A stretch of 64,000 nt of DNA from contig NZ_CP141212.1 in NCBI RefSeq assembly GCF_035610345.1, positions 2,237,976 to 2,301,975 of the forward strand. Direction: 5' to 3'. The notes under the pieces were generated by a model. That model searched no databases. It worked only from the letters and a program-made list of their open reading frames with translations, and had not been told where the DNA came from. The stretch comes from Sinorhizobium meliloti (GTDB lineage Bacteria > Pseudomonadota > Alphaproteobacteria > Rhizobiales > Rhizobiaceae). The position numbers and the translations under genes were made by a program. Shown here one piece after another: positions 36,430-46,277 of the stretch; positions within the stretch are counted from its first letter, which is position 1, and every line of letters begins with the position of its first letter.

Positions 36430-37533
36430 GTGATTTCAAGGACTCAACGCCTGCTCTCGCTTTCGACCGCCATGCTGCTCGCAACGACGGCAGTAGCCGT
36501 TGCCGAGCCGAGCGAAGAGCTCATCGCAGCCGCCAAGAAGGAAGGCACGCTGACGACAATCGCGCTCCCGCACAATTGGTGCGGGTACGGCGACGTGATC
36601 GCCGGCTTCAAGGCCAAATACGGCCTCGAAGTCAACGAACTGAACCCGGATGCGGGCTCCGGAGACGAGATCGAGGCGATCAAGGCCAACAAGGGCAACA
36701 CCGGCCCGCAGGCCCCCGACGTCATCGACGTCGGCCTCTCTTTCGGCCCCTCGGCCAAGGCCGAAGGCCTGATTCAGCCCTACAAGGTCTCTACCTGGGA
36801 CACGATTCCGGACACGGCCAAGGATCCGGAAGGCTATTGGTACGGCGACTATTACGGCGTTCTCTCCTTCGTGGTGAACACCGATATCGTCAAGGACGTG
36901 CCGAAGGACTGGGCGGACCTCAAGAAGTCCGACTATGCGAACTCGGTCGCCCTCGCCGGCGATCCGCGCGCATCCAACCAGGCGGTGCAGGCGGTCTACG
37001 CCGCCGGCCTCGCGGCCGGCGAAACGGATGCGGCAAAGGCCGGGGAAGCGGGCCTGGCCTTCTTCGCCGAGGTCAACAAGGCCGGCAACTTCGTCCCGGT
37101 CATCGGCAAGTCCGCCTCGCTCGCGCAAGGCTCGACGCCGATCATCATCGCCTGGGACTATAACGGTCTCTCCTGGCGCGACAGCCTGAACGGCAACCCG
37201 CCGGTCGAAGTCGTCGTCCCGGCCTCCGGCGTCGTCGCCGGCGTCTACGTGCAGGCGATCTCTGCCTTCGCTCCGCATCCGAACGCCGCCAAGCTCTGGA
37301 TGGAATATCTTTACTCGGACGAAGGTCAGCTCGGCTGGCTGAAGGGCTACTGCCACCCGATCCGCTTCAACGACCTCGTCAAGAACGGCAAGGTTCCGCA
37401 GGAAATGCTCGACAAGCTGCCGCCAGCCGCATCCTACGAAAAGGCCGTGTTCCCGACACTCGACGAGCAGGCCAAGGGCAAGGAAGCGATCACCACCAAG
37501 TGGGACAGCGTCGTCGGCGCGAGCGTGCAGTAA
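36430..37533 (+). CDS. ABC transporter periplasmic binding protein (PotD/FbpA-like)
   Basis: A 367-residue periplasmic protein with a signal peptide (cleavage near VAVAE, residue 24). Sequence type is family-1-like extracellular solute-binding protein, as found for iron, polyamines, thiamine or 2-aminoethylphosphonate. The region HNWCGYGDVIAGFKAKYG and the GVLSFVVNTDIVKDVPKDW hinge-like strand are typical. Start is GTG 36430, supported by AAGGAG seven bases upstream; the frame extending further is not coding. First gene of a binding protein, two permeases and ATPase operon, with a stem-loop directly after it. Confidence 0.88.
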   Translation: MISRTQRLLSLSTAMLLATTAVAVAEPSEELIAAAKKEGTLTTIALPHNWCGYGDVIAGFKAKYGLEVNELNPDAGSGDEIEAIKANKGNTGPQAPDVIDVGLSFGPSAKAEGLIQPYKVSTWDTIPDTAKDPEGYWYGDYYGVLSFVVNTDIVKDVPKDWADLKKSDYANSVALAGDPRASNQAVQAVYAAGLAAGETDAAKAGEAGLAFFAEVNKAGNFVPVIGKSASLAQGSTPIIIAWDYNGLSWRDSLNGNPPVEVVVPASGVVAGVYVQAISAFAPHPNAAKLWMEYLYSDEGQLGWLKGYCHPIRFNDLVKNGKVPQEMLDKLPPAASYEKAVFPTLDEQAKGKEAITTKWDSVVGASVQ

Positions 37534-37545
37534 CTGCCATTGCGT

Positions 37546-37575
37546 ACCTCCCCGCCTCGTACGTGGCGGGGAGGT
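37546..37575 (+). other. Intercistronic stem-loop after binding-protein gene
   Basis: Arms ACCTCCCCGCC (37546-37556) and GGCGGGGAGGT (37565-37575) with an 8-base loop, followed by CATTTTCC. It lies twelve bases after the binding-protein stop and 36 before the first permease start, the standard position for partial termination or message stabilisation. Confidence 0.7.
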
Positions 37576-37610
37576 CATTTTCCTCCGACGCCGGGACAGC
37601 CGAAAGCTTT

Positions 37611-38492
37611 ATGACCACGACAACAGCAGCAGCACCCCTGATCAGCAAACGAGCGATCATCGACTGGCTGGGCATCGCGCCCTTCATGATTTTCGCGCTG
37701 ATGTTCCTGGTCGTTCCGACGCTCTATCTCGTCACCGGGGCCTTCCTCACGCCTGCAGGCGAGTTCACCTTCAAGAATATCGGCGATCTCTTCACGCCCT
37801 CGATCCTCTCCGCCTACTGGATTTCGATCCGCGTATCGGTCGCCTCCTCGCTCGGCGGCGCGCTCATCGGCTTTTTCCTCGCGTGGGCGATCGTGCTTGG
37901 CGGGCTGCCGGGCTGGATTCGCTCCGGGCTCCTCACCTTTTCCGGCGTCGCCTCCAACTTCGCGGGCGTTCCGCTCGCCTTCGCGTTTCTCGCGACCCTC
38001 GGCCGCACCGGACTTGTCACCGTGTTTCTGCGCGACTGGTTCGGCTTCAATCTCTATTCGACAGGGTTCAATCTCCTGAGCTTCCTCGGCCTCACCATCA
38101 CCTACATGTATTTCCAGATCCCGCTGATGGTGCTGATCCTTACGCCGGCGCTCGACGGCATGAAGAAGGAATGGCGCGAAGCTTCCGAAATTCTCGGCGC
38201 CTCCACCTGGCAATACTGGCGCATGGTGGCGCTGCCGATCCTCTGGCCGAGCCTGCTCGGCACGACGCTCCTGCTCTTCGCCAACGCCTTCGGCGCGATC
38301 GCCACCGCCTACGCGCTGACCGGCAGTTCGCTCAATATCGTCCCGATCCTGCTCTATGCACAGATCCGCGGCGACGTGCTCCATAATCCGAACCTCGGCT
38401 ATGCGCTGGCGCTCGGCATGATCGTCATCACCGGCATCTCCAATATTCTCTACATCTGGCTGCGGATGCGCGCCGAACGGTGGCAGAAATGA
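37611..38492 (+). CDS. ABC transporter permease (PotB/FbpB-like)
   Basis: A 293-residue inner-membrane permease with six predicted helices. The cytoplasmic EAA loop that docks the ATPase is visible as EWREASEILGASTWQYWRMV. Start ATG 37611 gives a short polar Thr-rich N-terminus. The stop overlaps the start of the second permease (ATGA). With that second permease it forms the translocation pore. Substrate follows the neighbouring binding protein and is unknown. Confidence 0.9.
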   Translation: MTTTTAAAPLISKRAIIDWLGIAPFMIFALMFLVVPTLYLVTGAFLTPAGEFTFKNIGDLFTPSILSAYWISIRVSVASSLGGALIGFFLAWAIVLGGLPGWIRSGLLTFSGVASNFAGVPLAFAFLATLGRTGLVTVFLRDWFGFNLYSTGFNLLSFLGLTITYMYFQIPLMVLILTPALDGMKKEWREASEILGASTWQYWRMVALPILWPSLLGTTLLLFANAFGAIATAYALTGSSLNIVPILLYAQIRGDVLHNPNLGYALALGMIVITGISNILYIWLRMRAERWQK

Positions 38493-39277
38493 AAGCAAGA
38501 CGTCTCGGTGCCTGGATCGCCATCGCCATCGGAGCGAGCTATTTCATCGTCCCGCTGCTCGGCACGCTGGAATTCTCGCTGCGCATGCGCCGCGATGCCT
38601 ATTCCTTCGACGCTTACCGGTCGGTCTTCTCCGACTTCCAGTTTCGCGAGACCTTCGGCTATTCGATGCTGATGGCGTTTTTCACGATCATCTTCGGCAT
38701 GCTGCTGGTGGTGCCGACCGCCTATTGGGTGCGCCTGCGCCTGCCCCAGGTCCGCCCCGTCATCGAGTTCATCACGCTGCTGCCGCTCGTCATTCCCGCG
38801 ATCGTCATCGTCTTCGGCTATCTCAGACTCTATAATTCCTCCTCGTTCCTGCCGCTGACCGGCTCCACTTCCGGCACCAATGCGCTCCTGATGTTCTCCT
38901 ACATGACGCTGTCGCTTCCCTATATGTACCGCGCGGTCGACACGGCGATGCGGGCCATCGATGTCAGAACGCTGACGGAGGCCGCGGAAAGCCTTGGCGC
39001 CAAATGGCCGACCATCCTCTTCCGCTGCATTTTCCCGAATGTGATGAGCGGCGTGCTTTCCGGTGCCTTCATCACCTTCGCGATCGTCATGGGCGAATTC
39101 ACCATGGCGGCGCTGCTCAACCGCCCGGCCTTCGGCCCCTATCTGCAGCTTGTCGGCGCCAACAAGGCCTACGAGCCTTCGGCGCTCGCCGTCATTGCAT
39201 TCGCGATCACCTGGCTCAGCATGGGATTGATCCAGCTCGTATCGCGCTTCCAGAAATCCGCTCCGGCCAAGGCTTGA
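38489..39277 (+). CDS. ABC transporter permease (PotC-like)
   Basis: A 262-residue permease of the same superfamily with six predicted helices and an EAA-type loop TEAAESLGAKWPTILFRCI. Its ATG overlaps the stop of the first permease gene by four bases, and the ATPase gene follows after four bases, so translational coupling is likely. It pairs with the first permease. Confidence 0.9.
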   Translation: MKARRLGAWIAIAIGASYFIVPLLGTLEFSLRMRRDAYSFDAYRSVFSDFQFRETFGYSMLMAFFTIIFGMLLVVPTAYWVRLRLPQVRPVIEFITLLPLVIPAIVIVFGYLRLYNSSSFLPLTGSTSGTNALLMFSYMTLSLPYMYRAVDTAMRAIDVRTLTEAAESLGAKWPTILFRCIFPNVMSGVLSGAFITFAIVMGEFTMAALLNRPAFGPYLQLVGANKAYEPSALAVIAFAITWLSMGLIQLVSRFQKSAPAKA

Positions 39278-39281
39278 TCAC

Positions 39282-40343
39282 ATGGCATTCCTGCAACTGA
39301 CCAACATCCAGAAATCCTTCGGCCCGGTCCAGGTCGTGCATAATTTCGACATGGGGATCGACAAGGGCGAGTTCGTCTCCTTCCTCGGCCCCTCCGGCTG
39401 CGGCAAGACGACCATACTGCGCATGATTGCCGGCTTCGAAACGCCGTCCGGCGGCTCGATCTTCATCGACGGCAAGGACCAGGGCACGCTCAAGCCCAAC
39501 CAGCGCAATATCGGCATGGTGTTCCAGGCCTACGCACTCTTTCCCAACATGAATGTTCACGACAATGTCGCCTTCGGCCTCAAGGTCGCCGGCGCCTCCA
39601 AAACGGAGATCGAGGCACGGGTGAAGCAGATGCTCGGACTGATCAAGCTCGAGCATCTGGCGGACCGCTTCCCCTATCAATTGTCCGGCGGACAGCAGCA
39701 GCGCGTGGCGCTTGCCCGCGCCCTCGCCGTCAAGCCGCAGGTGCTGCTCCTCGACGAGCCGCTCTCCGCGCTCGATGCAAAAATCCGCATCTCGCTGCGG
39801 GAGGAGATCCGGCAGATCCAGCAGCAGCTCGGCATCACCACGGTATTTGTGACGCACGACCAGGAGGAGGCACTGTCGATCTCCGACCGGATCGTCGTCA
39901 TGAATGCCGGCCGCGCCGATCAGATCGGCACCCCTTTCGAGATCTACAACACCCCGTCCACACGATTCGTCGCCTCCTTCGTCGGCACGCTCAACATCAT
40001 CGAGGGCAAGGTGGCCGATCCCGCAAGCGGCGCGGTCACCATCGGCGGGCAGCGGATTTCGCTGAAAGAGCCGATAGCCGGGGCAAAGGGCGGCGACAGC
40101 ATTTCGCTGGCACTCAGGCCGGAAGCAGGCTCAATCGCCGAGGGCGCCAGGGGCGATACCGCACTTCCGGGCCAAGTCGTATCGAGGAGCTTTCTCGGCT
40201 CCGTCATCCGCACCAAGCTGCGGGTCGGCGAAGACATCATCTCCTTCGATATGTTCAACGATCCGGGCATGACCCCGCCGGTCGCCGGCGAGAGCGTCAC
40301 GCTGCGCTTCGCGGCAAAGGACCTGCTCGTCATCCGCGAATAG
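39282..40343 (+). CDS. ABC transporter ATP-binding protein (PotA/FbpC-like)
   Basis: A 353-residue ATPase energising the importer. Motifs are Walker A GPSGCGKTT near 39, Q-loop VFQAYALFPNMNV, signature LSGGQQQRVALARALA, Walker B LLLDEPLSALDAK and switch His in VTHDQEEAL. The C-terminal domain (about 240-353) is a TOBE-type regulatory domain. It completes the operon beginning at 36430. The short space to the next gene, an FMN riboswitch, shows the operon ends here. Confidence 0.92.
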   Translation: MAFLQLTNIQKSFGPVQVVHNFDMGIDKGEFVSFLGPSGCGKTTILRMIAGFETPSGGSIFIDGKDQGTLKPNQRNIGMVFQAYALFPNMNVHDNVAFGLKVAGASKTEIEARVKQMLGLIKLEHLADRFPYQLSGGQQQRVALARALAVKPQVLLLDEPLSALDAKIRISLREEIRQIQQQLGITTVFVTHDQEEALSISDRIVVMNAGRADQIGTPFEIYNTPSTRFVASFVGTLNIIEGKVADPASGAVTIGGQRISLKEPIAGAKGGDSISLALRPEAGSIAEGARGDTALPGQVVSRSFLGSVIRTKLRVGEDIISFDMFNDPGMTPPVAGESVTLRFAAKDLLVIRE

Positions 40344-40428
40344 ACCGCGGAATGAATTGTTCAGAGGTGCGAAATCCTTGGAAAATTCTGTCGTGATTTT
40401 TCGCTTTCACGTCGCAGCACAGATTTGA

Positions 40429-41184
<756 letters not shown>

Positions 41185-41252
41185 AACGGTGCTGCCTCTC
41201 TCCCCGGGCTAAACCCGAGAGGCGCAGATGTACCAATTCCATTCAGAAAAGG

Positions 41253-41276
41253 GGCGCGGTCGGCATCGGCCGCGCC
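41253..41276 (+). terminator. Terminator after ribH2
   Basis: Arms GGCGCGG (41253-41259) and CCGCGCC (41270-41276) around a 10-base loop, followed by TTCACATT. Another weaker hairpin (GCCTCTC, 41194-41200, with GAGAGGC, 41217-41223) lies closer to the ribH2 stop. Confidence 0.55.
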
Positions 41277-41388
41277 TTCACATTGAAGCGATTGAAACCC
41301 CACGCGATCCGCGATAACAAACTTGAATAACACTTGAAGGATTACTGCGGTCGGGCTTGGCAAGCCGGCAGGACCGGAGAAAGCGACG

Positions 41389-42273
41389 ATGACATTTCAG
41401 CCGCGCATGCAGAACAGGATCAGCGGGTTTTCGATCATCGGCGGCCTCAACCGCAGAGAGTGGAATGGTGTGGTCGCGGATGTCTGGGATGTGGAATGCG
41501 TTCCGCATGCGGGCGGCTATTATATCGCCGAGGACCCCCGCATGTTCATCGTGCTCGACGCCAAGGGCGGCGGCAATTGCAGGGTGAAGCTCGCCGCAAA
41601 CGGCAAGGGTGCCGTCCAGAACTACCATCGGCAGGCCCTCTCCTATATCCCGGCCGGAATGGAGCTCTGGACCGATGTCGTCGACATCCATTACATCCGG
41701 CATCTCGATCTTCACTTCGACATCGATGCACTCGGCAGACGCCTGAAGGAAGACCTCGACGCCGCGGCAATCGAGACGCCCCGGCTGATGTTCCAGGACG
41801 AACGCTTCCTCACGATCGCCGGCCTGATCGCAGCCGAGTGCCTCAATCCCCAGCCCCTCCACGATCTTTACGGCGACGGCCTCACGGTGGCGCTTTTCAT
41901 CGATCTCATGAAGATCGGCAAGCGAAGCGGCCGCAAGCGCAGCCAGCTTGCGGCGTGGCAATTGCGGCGGGCCGTCGATTTCATCGAGGAGAATTTCGCC
42001 CGTAATGTCCGGCTCGAGGAACTCGCCGACCTCACGGGCCTTTCCCAATCGCATTTCAGCCATGCCTTCAAGGCTTCGACGGGTGTCGCGCCTCACCAGT
42101 GGCACATCAATGCGCGGGTCGAACGGGCAAAGCAGATGCTGCTCAGGAGCGACGCCCCGCTGACCTCGATTGCCGCCGAGACGGGCTTTGCCGATCAGGC
42201 GCACTTCACCCGTGTGTTTCGCAAGGCAGTCGGCACGACTCCGGCCTTTTGGAAGAAAAGTCACACCGCCTGA
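41389..42273 (+). CDS. AraC-family regulator beside siderophore receptor
   Basis: A 294-residue regulator with a C-terminal double-helix-turn-helix AraC domain (about 190-290: the first HTH around LEELADLTGLSQSHFSHAFK, the second around PLTSIAAETGFADQAHFTRVF) and an N-terminal cupin-type region that could sense a ligand. Arrangement with the TonB-dependent receptor immediately downstream is typical for regulators that bind the corresponding ferri-siderophore and activate the receptor gene. Direct evidence is only the arrangement. Confidence 0.88.
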   Translation: MTFQPRMQNRISGFSIIGGLNRREWNGVVADVWDVECVPHAGGYYIAEDPRMFIVLDAKGGGNCRVKLAANGKGAVQNYHRQALSYIPAGMELWTDVVDIHYIRHLDLHFDIDALGRRLKEDLDAAAIETPRLMFQDERFLTIAGLIAAECLNPQPLHDLYGDGLTVALFIDLMKIGKRSGRKRSQLAAWQLRRAVDFIEENFARNVRLEELADLTGLSQSHFSHAFKASTGVAPHQWHINARVERAKQMLLRSDAPLTSIAAETGFADQAHFTRVFRKAVGTTPAFWKKSHTA

Positions 42274-42318
42274 CCAGTCCGCCGGCAGCGCGCAGTTTTG
42301 CCCAAAATCGTTCAATTT

Positions 42319-42330
42319 CCCGATATCGGG
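42319..42330 (+). promoter_or_regulatory. 12-base palindrome in the receptor promoter region
   Basis: A perfect palindrome CCCGATATCGGG lies in the 150 bases between the AraC regulator stop and the TonB receptor start. It could be a regulator site for the AraC protein or an iron regulator; sequence alone does not say which. Confidence 0.35.
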
Positions 42331-42424
42331 ACAAGCGCCGCCAAAATAGTTGACGTAGACACTCATCTTATCGTCGACAGTGGCGGTCACGCGGGGCAAC
42401 GCGGGGCCGGCCGATTTTCGGGGC

Positions 42425-44656
42425 ATGAATGAGATGAAGTGCAGGATTCGCGGGGCGCATCTGAAGACTCTTCTGGCGAGCGGAGCGGCGCTCGCGCCGC
42501 TGATGATGAGCGGAATGGCGCTGGCGCAGGAGGGAAACGCCACGCAGCTCGAGCGAATCGTCGTCGAGGGCGGCAATGCGACGGGCGCCAGCGCGAGCGG
42601 ACCGGTGGACGGCTACGTCGCAAAGGCGACCGCAACCGGGTCGAAGACCGCCACGCCGCTCAGCGAAATCCCCCAGTCGGTCTCCGTCGTCGGCCGCGAG
42701 GAACTGGACGATCGCGCCGTGGTCAACAAGGTCGACGAGGCCTTGCGCTATACGCCGGGCGTCACGTCGGCACCTTTCGGCACCGATCCCGACACGGACT
42801 GGTTCTACATCCGCGGCTTCGATGCGGCCCAGACCGGCCTCTTCCTCGACGGCTTGCCGCTCTTCAGCTTCGGTTTCGGCAATTTCCAGATCGACCCTTT
42901 CATGCTGGAGCGGATCGAGGTGCTGAAGGGCCCGGCCTCCGTGCTCTATGGCGGGTCCAATCCGGGCGGCATCATCAATCTGATCAGCAAGCGTCCGCTC
43001 GATGAGCCGCTCTATTACACCGAAGTCGGCATCAACAGCGACGGCAACGCCTTCACCGGCTTCGACATCAGCGACAAGCTGAACGATGACGGAACGGTTC
43101 GCTACCGCCTGACCGGAAAGGTCGCCGGCGGCGACAACTATTCGGACTATTCCGAGGACCTGCGCGGTTTCATCCTTCCTCAGGTAACCTATGCACCCGA
43201 CGACGCGACCAGCCTGACCGTCTTCGGCCTGCTCCAGGGTCTGGACCAGGTTCATGTCGGCAACGGCTTCCTGCCCTATGTCGGAACCGTGGTCGATGCT
43301 CCCTACGGCAAGATCGACCGCGACGCCTATTTCGGCGAGCCGGACATGGACGAAGGAACCTACGCCCAGCAGATGGTCGGCTATGAGTTCACCCACGACT
43401 TCGACAACGGCTGGAAATTCACGCAGAACGCCCGCTATGCCCATCTCCACAAACACGAGAACTATCCGTATCCCTACGGCTATGTCGGCCCGGGCTTCGG
43501 CAATGTCGATCCGATCGCTCCCGACTACCTCCTGAACCGCATCGGTTTCGAGGCCACCTCGAAAGTCGACAGCTTTGCGATCGACAACCGCGCCGAGACG
43601 GAATTCGATCTCGGCTCCACGAGCCACACCTTCCTCGCCGGCCTGGAATACAAATATTACCGACTGGACCACATCGGCGCGTCGGGAGGCGCAACACCGA
43701 TCAGCCCGACCGATCCGGTTTACGGTGTGCCGCAGGGCCCGAAATCCGTCTACATCAACCAGGTTTTCACGCAGCAGCAGATCGGCATCTATGCTCAGGA
43801 TCAGGTGCGCTTCGGCGACGGTTGGCTGGCCACGCTCAACGGGCGATACGACTATGTGGACACCGACCTCAGGAACGGCGCCACGGCCTGGGCCGCACCT
43901 TCGAACTTCGGATATGACGACGGAGCGCTCAGCGGCCGGGCCGGCCTTGCCTACGAGTTCGAAAGCGGCGTTACGCCCTATTTGAGCGTAGCGACATTCT
44001 TCAATCCGCTCGTGGGCTCGCGCGACTCGAACCCGGATCCCGCGGTCACGACGCTGGTGCCCCTGAAGCCCGAAGAAGGCTACCAATACGAAGCGGGGAT
44101 CAAATACGAGCCGACGTTTATCGATGGTTTGTTCACCGCCTCGGTCTTCGAGATAACCAAGCAGAACGTCCAGGTGACCGACACACTCGGTGTTTCCACA
44201 CAGCTCGGCGAGGTGCGCTCCCGCGGTTTCGAGCTCGAGGGCAAGGTGAATATCGACGAAAACTGGAAGATCGTCTCGGCGTTCAGCTATACCGATCTGG
44301 AGATCACGGAAGACGCCAACCCGTCGCTGCTCGGCAAGTCGCCCTATCTCATACCCGAGACTCAGGCCGCTCTGTGGCTCGACTACACCGTGACCGGCGG
44401 CGCGTTCGAAGGCATGAGCCTCGGTGCGGGCGTGCGCCGCCAGGGCGAGTCCTGGGCCGACGCCGCGAATACGAAGAAGGTCCCGGCGGCGACGCTCGTA
44501 GATGCCGCCATCCGCTATGAGAAGAACGACTGGACGGCGTCGCTCAACGTCGCCAACCTGTTCGACAAGGACTATGTCGCGGGCTGCCAGGGTCTCCTGA
44601 CCTGCGGCTACGGCGAAAGCCGGACTTTCACGCTGAAGCTCAGCAAGAAGTGGTGA
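42425..44656 (+). CDS. TonB-dependent siderophore receptor
   Basis: Outer-membrane ferri-siderophore importer of 743 residues, ferrichrome/FhuA-like by overall type. Signal peptide runs to about ALAQE; a plug domain follows with IPQSVSVVGREELDD, YTPGVTSAPFGTDP and IRGFDAAQTGLFLDGLPL; then a 22-strand barrel ending with the aromatic terminal residue of SKKW, as BamA-inserted barrels do. TonB box-like ERIVVEGG is near the N-terminus. Start ATG 42425 is inferred; ATG 42434 is possible and a longer frame begins at 42380. Expression is likely iron-regulated with the AraC regulator upstream. Confidence 0.9.
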   Translation: MNEMKCRIRGAHLKTLLASGAALAPLMMSGMALAQEGNATQLERIVVEGGNATGASASGPVDGYVAKATATGSKTATPLSEIPQSVSVVGREELDDRAVVNKVDEALRYTPGVTSAPFGTDPDTDWFYIRGFDAAQTGLFLDGLPLFSFGFGNFQIDPFMLERIEVLKGPASVLYGGSNPGGIINLISKRPLDEPLYYTEVGINSDGNAFTGFDISDKLNDDGTVRYRLTGKVAGGDNYSDYSEDLRGFILPQVTYAPDDATSLTVFGLLQGLDQVHVGNGFLPYVGTVVDAPYGKIDRDAYFGEPDMDEGTYAQQMVGYEFTHDFDNGWKFTQNARYAHLHKHENYPYPYGYVGPGFGNVDPIAPDYLLNRIGFEATSKVDSFAIDNRAETEFDLGSTSHTFLAGLEYKYYRLDHIGASGGATPISPTDPVYGVPQGPKSVYINQVFTQQQIGIYAQDQVRFGDGWLATLNGRYDYVDTDLRNGATAWAAPSNFGYDDGALSGRAGLAYEFESGVTPYLSVATFFNPLVGSRDSNPDPAVTTLVPLKPEEGYQYEAGIKYEPTFIDGLFTASVFEITKQNVQVTDTLGVSTQLGEVRSRGFELEGKVNIDENWKIVSAFSYTDLEITEDANPSLLGKSPYLIPETQAALWLDYTVTGGAFEGMSLGAGVRRQGESWADAANTKKVPAATLVDAAIRYEKNDWTASLNVANLFDKDYVAGCQGLLTCGYGESRTFTLKLSKKW

Positions 44657-44670
44657 CGGGCGGCATTTCC

Positions 44671-44733
44671 ACCTCATCCGCCTGCCGGCACCTCCCCGCA
44701 GGCGGGGCGAAGGTCGCGGCGGCGAGTTGAGGG
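44671..44733. repeat. RIME1-like intergenic palindromic repeat, copy 2
   Basis: Contains CTCATCCGCCTGCCGGCA and CTCCCCGCAGGCGGGG with AGTTGAGGGG at the far end, matching in inverted orientation the element at 7022-7072. It lies just after the receptor gene stop and could form a long stem-loop in the transcript. Confidence 0.6.
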
Positions 44734-44859
44734 GGGCCGCCTCGTCCCGCGATCAAACTTTCATTTTTCCATCATGTAGATCGGCAACGACTGTCACACT
44801 CAACTGGTAGCAAGCGCTCGGCTTCATTCATGCCAACAATCTGCAGGGAGCGCTTTGCA

Positions 44860-46203
44860 ATGAGAATCTCCGTCACTACGTCCCTTATCATCGGCTTGGT
44901 CGCAGGCATCGCGCCTGGCTCGCCGGCGGCTGCAGCCGAAAAGACGAAGTTTGAGTTCTGGTACGGCCTTTCGGGCGATCTTGGGGAACGTGTCCAGGAT
45001 GCCTGCAAGAAGTTCAACGACAGCCAGACCGAATTCGAGATCGTCTGCACCTCGCAAAACGGATACGACGCGACCCTGCAGAACACGATTGCCGCCTACC
45101 GCGCGAGGAAGCAGCCGGCAATCACCCAGATCTACGATGCCGGCACTCTGGACATGATGCTTTCGGGTGCATTCGTGCCCGCCAGGAAGCTGATGGCCGA
45201 CAACGGCTACAGCATCGATTGGAACAATTATTTCGGCGGCATCGCCAATTATTATGCGACGGCAAAGGGAGAACTGAACTCCTTCCCGTTCAACTCCTCG
45301 ACTGCGATGTTCTACTACAATGTCGACGCCTTCGAGAAGGCCGGCGTCGATTTCAAGCCGGACACCTGGGAACAGGTCGAGGCAGCGGCCCGCAAATTGA
45401 AGGCAGCCGGATACGAATGCCCGCTCGCCTTCAACTTCGATACGTGGCAGCTCATGGAGCAGTTTTCGGCCATCCACAACCAGCCGATCGCCACCAGGGG
45501 GAATGGCTACAACGGGCTGGATGCCGAGCTGGTCGTCAACAGGACCAGGTTCGTGGACCATGTGAAGTTCTTCAAGAAAATGGCAGACGAGAAGCTGTTC
45601 GTGGTCAAGACCAAGCAGCTGGGCATGGATCTCGTCCCGGCCTTCACGTCGCAGACCTGCCAGATGATACAGACCTCGATCGCCGACCATGGCACCGTCG
45701 GCAAGTCCCTTCCCGAGGGGGTGAAGTGGGACGTCGGCATGCTGCCCGTATGGAACGGCACCGAGCGGCAGAATTCTCTCGTCGGCGGCGCGTCGCTCTG
45801 GGTGCTCGCCGGCCGTCCGGAAGCGGAGTACAAGGGCGCGGCCGCCTTCCTCAACTATCTCGCGACACCCGAAATGGCCGAGTGGTGGTCCACGGTAACC
45901 GGATATATCCCGGTGACCAGGACCGGGTTCGACGCCATGAAGTCAAACGGGTTCTACGACAAGGCACCCTACAAGGGACGCGAGCTCGCCATCGAGAGCC
46001 TGTCCTTTACTCCGACCTCGGAGAACACCCGCGGCATTCGCCTCGGTGGCTTCACGCAAGTCCGCAAGGAACTCGCGACCGCCCTCGAAGCGATCTTCAT
46101 GCAGAACGCGGACGTGCAGACGGAACTCGACAGGGCCGTTGAACGCGGCAATGCCGTCCTGCGCCGTTTTGAGAAGACCTACGCCGGACAGACGCTGAAC
46201 TAG
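44860..46203 (+). CDS. Ugp-type ABC periplasmic binding protein
   Basis: A 447-residue binding protein with a signal peptide (cleavage near SPAAAAE, 26). It resembles E. coli UgpB along its whole length: GELNSFPFNSSTAMFYYNVDAF-type segment split around residue 140, LVGGASLWVLAGRP, then GYIPVTRTGFD and the C-terminal AVERGNAVLRRFEK. UgpB binds glycerol 3-phosphate or glycerophosphodiesters, but here the operon lacks the ugpQ phosphodiesterase gene and ends in a sugar isomerase-like gene, so the ligand may differ. Start ATG 44860 is supported by CAGGGAG (44844-44850). Confidence 0.88.
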   Translation: MRISVTTSLIIGLVAGIAPGSPAAAAEKTKFEFWYGLSGDLGERVQDACKKFNDSQTEFEIVCTSQNGYDATLQNTIAAYRARKQPAITQIYDAGTLDMMLSGAFVPARKLMADNGYSIDWNNYFGGIANYYATAKGELNSFPFNSSTAMFYYNVDAFEKAGVDFKPDTWEQVEAAARKLKAAGYECPLAFNFDTWQLMEQFSAIHNQPIATRGNGYNGLDAELVVNRTRFVDHVKFFKKMADEKLFVVKTKQLGMDLVPAFTSQTCQMIQTSIADHGTVGKSLPEGVKWDVGMLPVWNGTERQNSLVGGASLWVLAGRPEAEYKGAAAFLNYLATPEMAEWWSTVTGYIPVTRTGFDAMKSNGFYDKAPYKGRELAIESLSFTPTSENTRGIRLGGFTQVRKELATALEAIFMQNADVQTELDRAVERGNAVLRRFEKTYAGQTLN

Positions 46204-46217
46204 ATCTGATCCGATCC

Positions 46218-46245
46218 GGGGCCTGCCGTGACGTCGGCAGGCCCC
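46218..46245 (+). terminator. Stem-loop after Ugp-type binding-protein gene
   Basis: Arms GGGGCCTGCCG (46218-46228) and CGGCAGGCCCC (46235-46245) with loop TGACGT, followed by GATTTTCTT. It lies directly after the binding-protein stop and before the permeases, so it probably attenuates read-through and stabilises the upstream message. Confidence 0.82.
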
Positions 46246-46277
46246 GATTTTCTTCCTGCACATCGGAAATCGAAGCT

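Noticed and set aside
42368..44677. 769-residue open frame on the minus strand opposite the TonB receptor
   Set aside because: Antisense shadow; the plus-strand receptor has signal peptide, plug motifs and barrel end.
44791..44810. Possible Pho box before the Ugp-like operon
   Set aside because: CTGTCAC is present once, but the second half-site is missing at the right spacing.
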